Assembly: GCA_035690065.1 (NCBI GenBank)
Contig: DASSKW010000083.1
Coordinates: 1 to 8,918, forward strand
Reading direction: 5' to 3'
Source: DASSKW01 sp035690065
Lineage (GTDB): Bacteria; Pseudomonadota; Gammaproteobacteria; Natronospirales; REEB76
Length of the DNA: 8,918 nucleotides
Shown here: piece after piece, positions 7,114 through 8,918 of the stretch
Numbering within the stretch: position 1 is the first letter of the stretch
Layout of the letters: each line of letters begins with the position of its first letter
The notes under the pieces: generated by a model
Databases searched by the model: none
Seen by the model: the letters and a program-made list of their open reading frames with translations, nothing else
What the model was told of the DNA's origin: nothing
Made by a program: the position numbers and the translations under genes

Positions 7114-7391
7114 CAGTCAGCCATGTATTCCAACTGGGGGTTGCCGTCATCATCCAGCCAACCGATCATCCGTGTCTCCATCTGCTCCTCGCCCCAATCC
7201 GTAATTGTTGCAAATCGTCCATCAACCATAGCTGATGCGGGCGCAGCATGTTTAACAACGGCGCTGGATATATTGAAGAACTCGTTCCAGAAAATCTGGG
7301 CTTCGGCTTTTTCGCTGGCGATCCCTGCCCAGTCATGGACAAACTTCAGCGCACGTTCACGGATCTCGTTCGGTGACAGGGTTTGCGCCAT
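7113..7391 (-). CDS. Small protein with an MmeI-type methyltransferase N-terminus, probable gene remnant
   Basis: This 92-aa protein has two unlike halves. Residues 6-40 (SPNEIRERALKFVHDW... and FWNEFFN at 34-40) read like the extreme N-terminus of the large MmeI-type/class I DNA methyltransferase-restriction proteins, which continue for several hundred residues with a nuclease and methylase domain. Here the likeness stops after FFN, and residues 41-92, ending in the acidic stretch GWLDDDGNPQLEYMAD, belong to no family I recognise. No nuclease or methylase motif (such as NPPY) is present. The simplest reading is an internal deletion that left an in-frame chimera, still carrying a start with AAGGGAA upstream. 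A genuine small protein cannot be excluded. It lies 30 bases after the HipA-like gene and touches hslR. The family link is from memory of the motif, not a search. Confidence 0.6.
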   Translation of the reverse strand: MAQTLSPNEIRERALKFVHDWAGIASEKAEAQIFWNEFFNISSAVVKHAAPASAMVDGRFATITDWGEEQMETRMIGWLDDDGNPQLEYMAD

Positions 7392-7421
7392 GGTTCGGTA
7401 TTCCCTTGTTTGCTGATGACG

Positions 7422-8735
7422 TCAGGTCTGATACAACACGTCGGCTGAACTTGCAGCGGCCGCACGCATTTCCGCACTGATACGACCGTCTTCCGCTACC
7501 TGCCGCCAGAATGCCTGCGCAAGCGGCACTGCTTCTTTCCACACTTCCAGCGTGTTGGCACGCGGCCGGGCAGTTGGCAACGCCAGTGTCGGAACGATAC
7601 CACTGTCGGGGGCCCAGGCCATCGGCAGCATGTCGTACACCGGCGCGAGCCGCAAAGGAGGTTCGCGCAGCAACCCGTCGGCGAAGAAACAGAGATTGCC
7701 GAAGTGCCGATCGGTATTGCCGATGAGTTGTCCGAATGCCTCCAGGAGACGGATACACCGTACATCTTCCGACGGCAGCAGGCCATCGCGCAGCATACGC
7801 CCGGCAAAGGCCGGCCAATTGTCGCGCTGGCCGTGCAACTCATCGTCAAGCGGACCGGCGGTGATGACGCCGCGCCGGCCACGCGCGCCGATGCGGTCGA
7901 AGCGTTCGATCTCAAGAAACCGCTGTGAGCCCACATCCACGATCTCTGCATGCGATGAAGCGATACCGTTTGCGCTGAGGATTTCCAGTGCCAGAGACTC
8001 GCACACCAGCAAGTCGCGCCAGCGTCGTTCGGAAGGGCTGCCATCGCCCGCCGTGAACTTGACGATGAGATGCCGTCCGTCCGTCTGGGCGGTGAATTTC
8101 GGATATTCACCACCCGCGGAAGACCCTCCGCTGCCGGCCGCGGCGCTTGCACACGCGGGATAATCCTGACGTGCAACCGGGGTCGATGTGCTATCAAGAA
8201 AGCGGTTCAGGGATTCTTCACCGAAGACCAGGTTACCCAGACAATCTTCGCCTCGCCGTGCTACTGCGATGAGGCGATGGTCGTCGTTCCAGTCCTGCAG
8301 ACGGCGAGGCAGATCCAGATCGGCATGGTTTACGGAAAAACCCCGCCCGAGAAATCCCTGCGGCGCCATGTCCGCCAGGACCGGGGGCAATCCGGCAAAC
8401 AGTACTGCGGGTCCTTGTTCAGATTGGGGTTCAGGTTGGCGTTCAGGTTCAAGCCAATGCTGGCCGAGGGCCAGCAGGTGCAGGGTCGCGACCCGGCTGG
8501 CAGCGCCTTTGTCGTCGATGCGGAATACCGGCAGTTGCGACGGGACGCCTGCGACCGCGCGATATGCCGCATAGCGCGCGCCACGCGTCTGACCGATACG
8601 CAAGACGCGTCCGGCGCTTGCCCGTAGCTGTCGGGACAGGGTCGGTGCACTGATGCCGAGCGCGCGCGCCAACTCTGCGCCTGACAAGATGCCGCGGCGA
8701 GTCAGACGTGCAACGATGTCATCAGTCAGTGCCAT
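7422..8735 (-). CDS. yjjJ-like: HipA-family Ser/Thr kinase toxin of the YjjJ (HipH) type with N-terminal helix-turn-helix
   Basis: This 437-aa protein joins a DNA-binding head to a HipA-like kinase. A winged or simple HTH is at about residues 15-38 (LSGAELARALGISAPTLSRQLR). The kinase part shows a Gly/Ser-rich loop GSGGSSAGGEYPKF (201-214; possible autophosphorylation serines 205/206), the ATP-contact lysine Lys226 in LIVKFT, the catalytic motif GNTDRHFGN (339-347, Asp342, Asn347) and the metal-binding Asp368 in LAPVYDMLPM. All key kinase residues are kept, so it is probably active. Length matches YjjJ (about 440 aa). E. coli YjjJ has been reported as toxic when overproduced; targets here are unknown. 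No hipB-like gene precedes it in the 183 bases available, fitting the built-in HTH. The ATG lacks a clear ribosome binding site. A Pro/Glu/Gln-rich linker (96-108) comes from a 12-bp repeat. Confidence 0.88.
   Translation of the reverse strand: MALTDDIVARLTRRGILSGAELARALGISAPTLSRQLRASAGRVLRIGQTRGARYAAYRAVAGVPSQLPVFRIDDKGAASRVATLHLLALGQHWLEPERQPEPQSEQGPAVLFAGLPPVLADMAPQGFLGRGFSVNHADLDLPRRLQDWNDDHRLIAVARRGEDCLGNLVFGEESLNRFLDSTSTPVARQDYPACASAAAGSGGSSAGGEYPKFTAQTDGRHLIVKFTAGDGSPSERRWRDLLVCESLALEILSANGIASSHAEIVDVGSQRFLEIERFDRIGARGRRGVITAGPLDDELHGQRDNWPAFAGRMLRDGLLPSEDVRCIRLLEAFGQLIGNTDRHFGNLCFFADGLLREPPLRLAPVYDMLPMAWAPDSGIVPTLALPTARPRANTLEVWKEAVPLAQAFWRQVAEDGRISAEMRAAAASSADVLYQT
8417..8452 (-). 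repeat. Three imperfect tandem 12-bp repeats inside the HipA-like gene
   Basis: On the plus strand the unit is GTTCAGATTGGG, then GTTCAGGTTGGC, then GTTCAGGTTCAA. Being a multiple of three it keeps frame and encodes the short E/P/Q/R-rich linker at about residues 96-106. Copy number could change without frameshift. Confidence 0.7.
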
Positions 8736-8774
8736 AAAAGCGATATCTGAAAAGATTCATGTAAAGATATTATT

Positions 8775-8802
8775 ATAATAACCTATTGATTTATATAATC
8801 AA
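8775..8802 (-). promoter_or_regulatory. Candidate promoter of the HipA-like gene
   Basis: On the minus strand, -35 TTGATT (8802-8797) is separated by 16 bases from -10 TATTAT (8780-8775). An alternative -10 TATAAT sits at 8777-8772 with a 19-base spacer. Initiation near 8767 would give a leader of about 30 bases to the ATG at 8735. Confidence 0.5.
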
Positions 8803-8804
8803 TA
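8784..8804. promoter_or_regulatory. Perfect 8-bp inverted repeat, candidate operator
   Basis: The arms are TATTGATT (8784-8791) and AATCAATA (8797-8804) with a 5-base centre TATAT. It covers the -35 hexamer and much of the promoter spacer of the HipA-like gene, a classic place for a repressor. The obvious candidate binder is that gene's own N-terminal HTH, which is an inference. Confidence 0.5.
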
Positions 8805-8862
8805 TGCATTCATTAATATAGACAATGAAAAGATTAATGCAATAATCAAGCAGGCGGGACAT

Positions 8863-8887
8863 CTGCACGATTAAGAAGTCGGTGCAG
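8863..8887 (+). terminator. Weak hairpin followed by a T-rich tract
   Basis: CTGCAC (8863-8868) and GTGCAG (8882-8887) can pair around a 13-base loop, followed by TTTTCTCTT. The stem is short and the loop long for a terminator. No plus-strand gene ends here inside the window, so its role is uncertain. Confidence 0.2.
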
Positions 8888-8918
8888 TTTTCTCTTGTAA
8901 ATCAATAAGATATAAAAC

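Larger units (their letters stand above)
8748..8838. repeat. Pair of 14-bp direct repeats flanking the palindrome
   Basis: TGAAAAGATTCATG at 8748-8761 recurs as TGAAAAGATTAATG at 8826-8839 with one mismatch, 78 bases apart. The copies lie roughly 40 bases on each side of the palindrome centre (8794). They could be secondary protein sites or chance in AT-rich DNA. Confidence 0.4.
8736..8918. other. AT-rich intergenic region upstream of the HipA-like gene
   Basis: Base composition drops sharply, to roughly 30% GC by eye, against the GC-rich coding DNA to its left. No open frame of note is present. It carries the promoter, palindrome, direct repeats and hairpin listed separately. It may mark the edge of an acquired segment or a nucleoid-protein-silenced promoter. 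Confidence 0.6.

Noticed and set aside
7552..8163. A 203-codon plus-strand frame opposite the HipA-like gene
   Set aside because: Ser/Arg/Pro-rich antisense translation with no domain; the minus strand carries all kinase motifs.
8736..8918. A hipB-like antitoxin or CRISPR-type repeats upstream of the HipA-like gene
   Set aside because: No open frame with HTH residues fits in this stretch, and the repeats present are only two 14-bp copies and one palindrome without spacer regularity.

Overview
All supported genes lie on the minus strand, so transcription runs from high to low coordinates. Most of the window is GC-rich, with dense, overlapping reading frames. The gene content (a complete aminoarabinose lipid A modification locus, Hsp15 and a YjjJ/HipH-type HipA) points to a Gram-negative proteobacterium. 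The separate formyltransferase and UDP-4-keto-pentose synthase genes resemble the beta-proteobacterial arrangement (Ralstonia, Burkholderia) more than the fused enterobacterial arnA. I cannot name a genus from sequence alone.

Region 1 (about 1-6152) is an arn (pmrHFIJKLM-type) operon in the order arnT, arnE/F-like, arnB, arnC, formyltransferase, UDP-glucuronate decarboxylase/UDP-4-keto-pentose synthase, arnD (only the first nine codons are inside the window). Together these genes make 4-amino-4-deoxy-L-arabinose (L-Ara4N) from UDP-glucuronate, load it onto undecaprenyl phosphate, move it across the inner membrane and attach it to lipid A. This lowers the negative charge of the cell surface and gives resistance to polymyxin and cationic peptides. 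Junctions are 4-nt start/stop overlaps or gaps of at most 16 nt, so it reads as one translationally coupled unit. Compared with E. coli (arnBCADTEF), the order is changed, arnA is split in two and only one ArnE/ArnF-type subunit is present.

Region 2 (6153-6277) is a short spacer with a plausible promoter for the arn operon.

Region 3 (6278-8735) is a second minus-strand cluster: a HipA/YjjJ-like kinase toxin with its own N-terminal helix-turn-helix, a 92-aa protein whose first 40 residues look like the start of an MmeI-type methyltransferase/restriction enzyme, Hsp15 (hslR), and a Nudix hydrolase. The last three genes overlap by 1-4 nt. It mixes housekeeping genes (hslR, nudix) with accessory material (hipA-like, RM remnant).

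Region 4 (8736-8918) is strikingly AT-rich and has no gene. It holds a good hipA promoter candidate, a 21-bp perfect inverted repeat over the -35 element, a 14-bp direct repeat placed almost symmetrically around that palindrome, and a small hairpin near the right edge. I found no RNA genes, CRISPR array, insertion sequence or transposase. The most testable new points are the putative self-operator of the HipA-like gene, the chimeric 92-aa gene, and the toxin-Hsp15 operon linkage.
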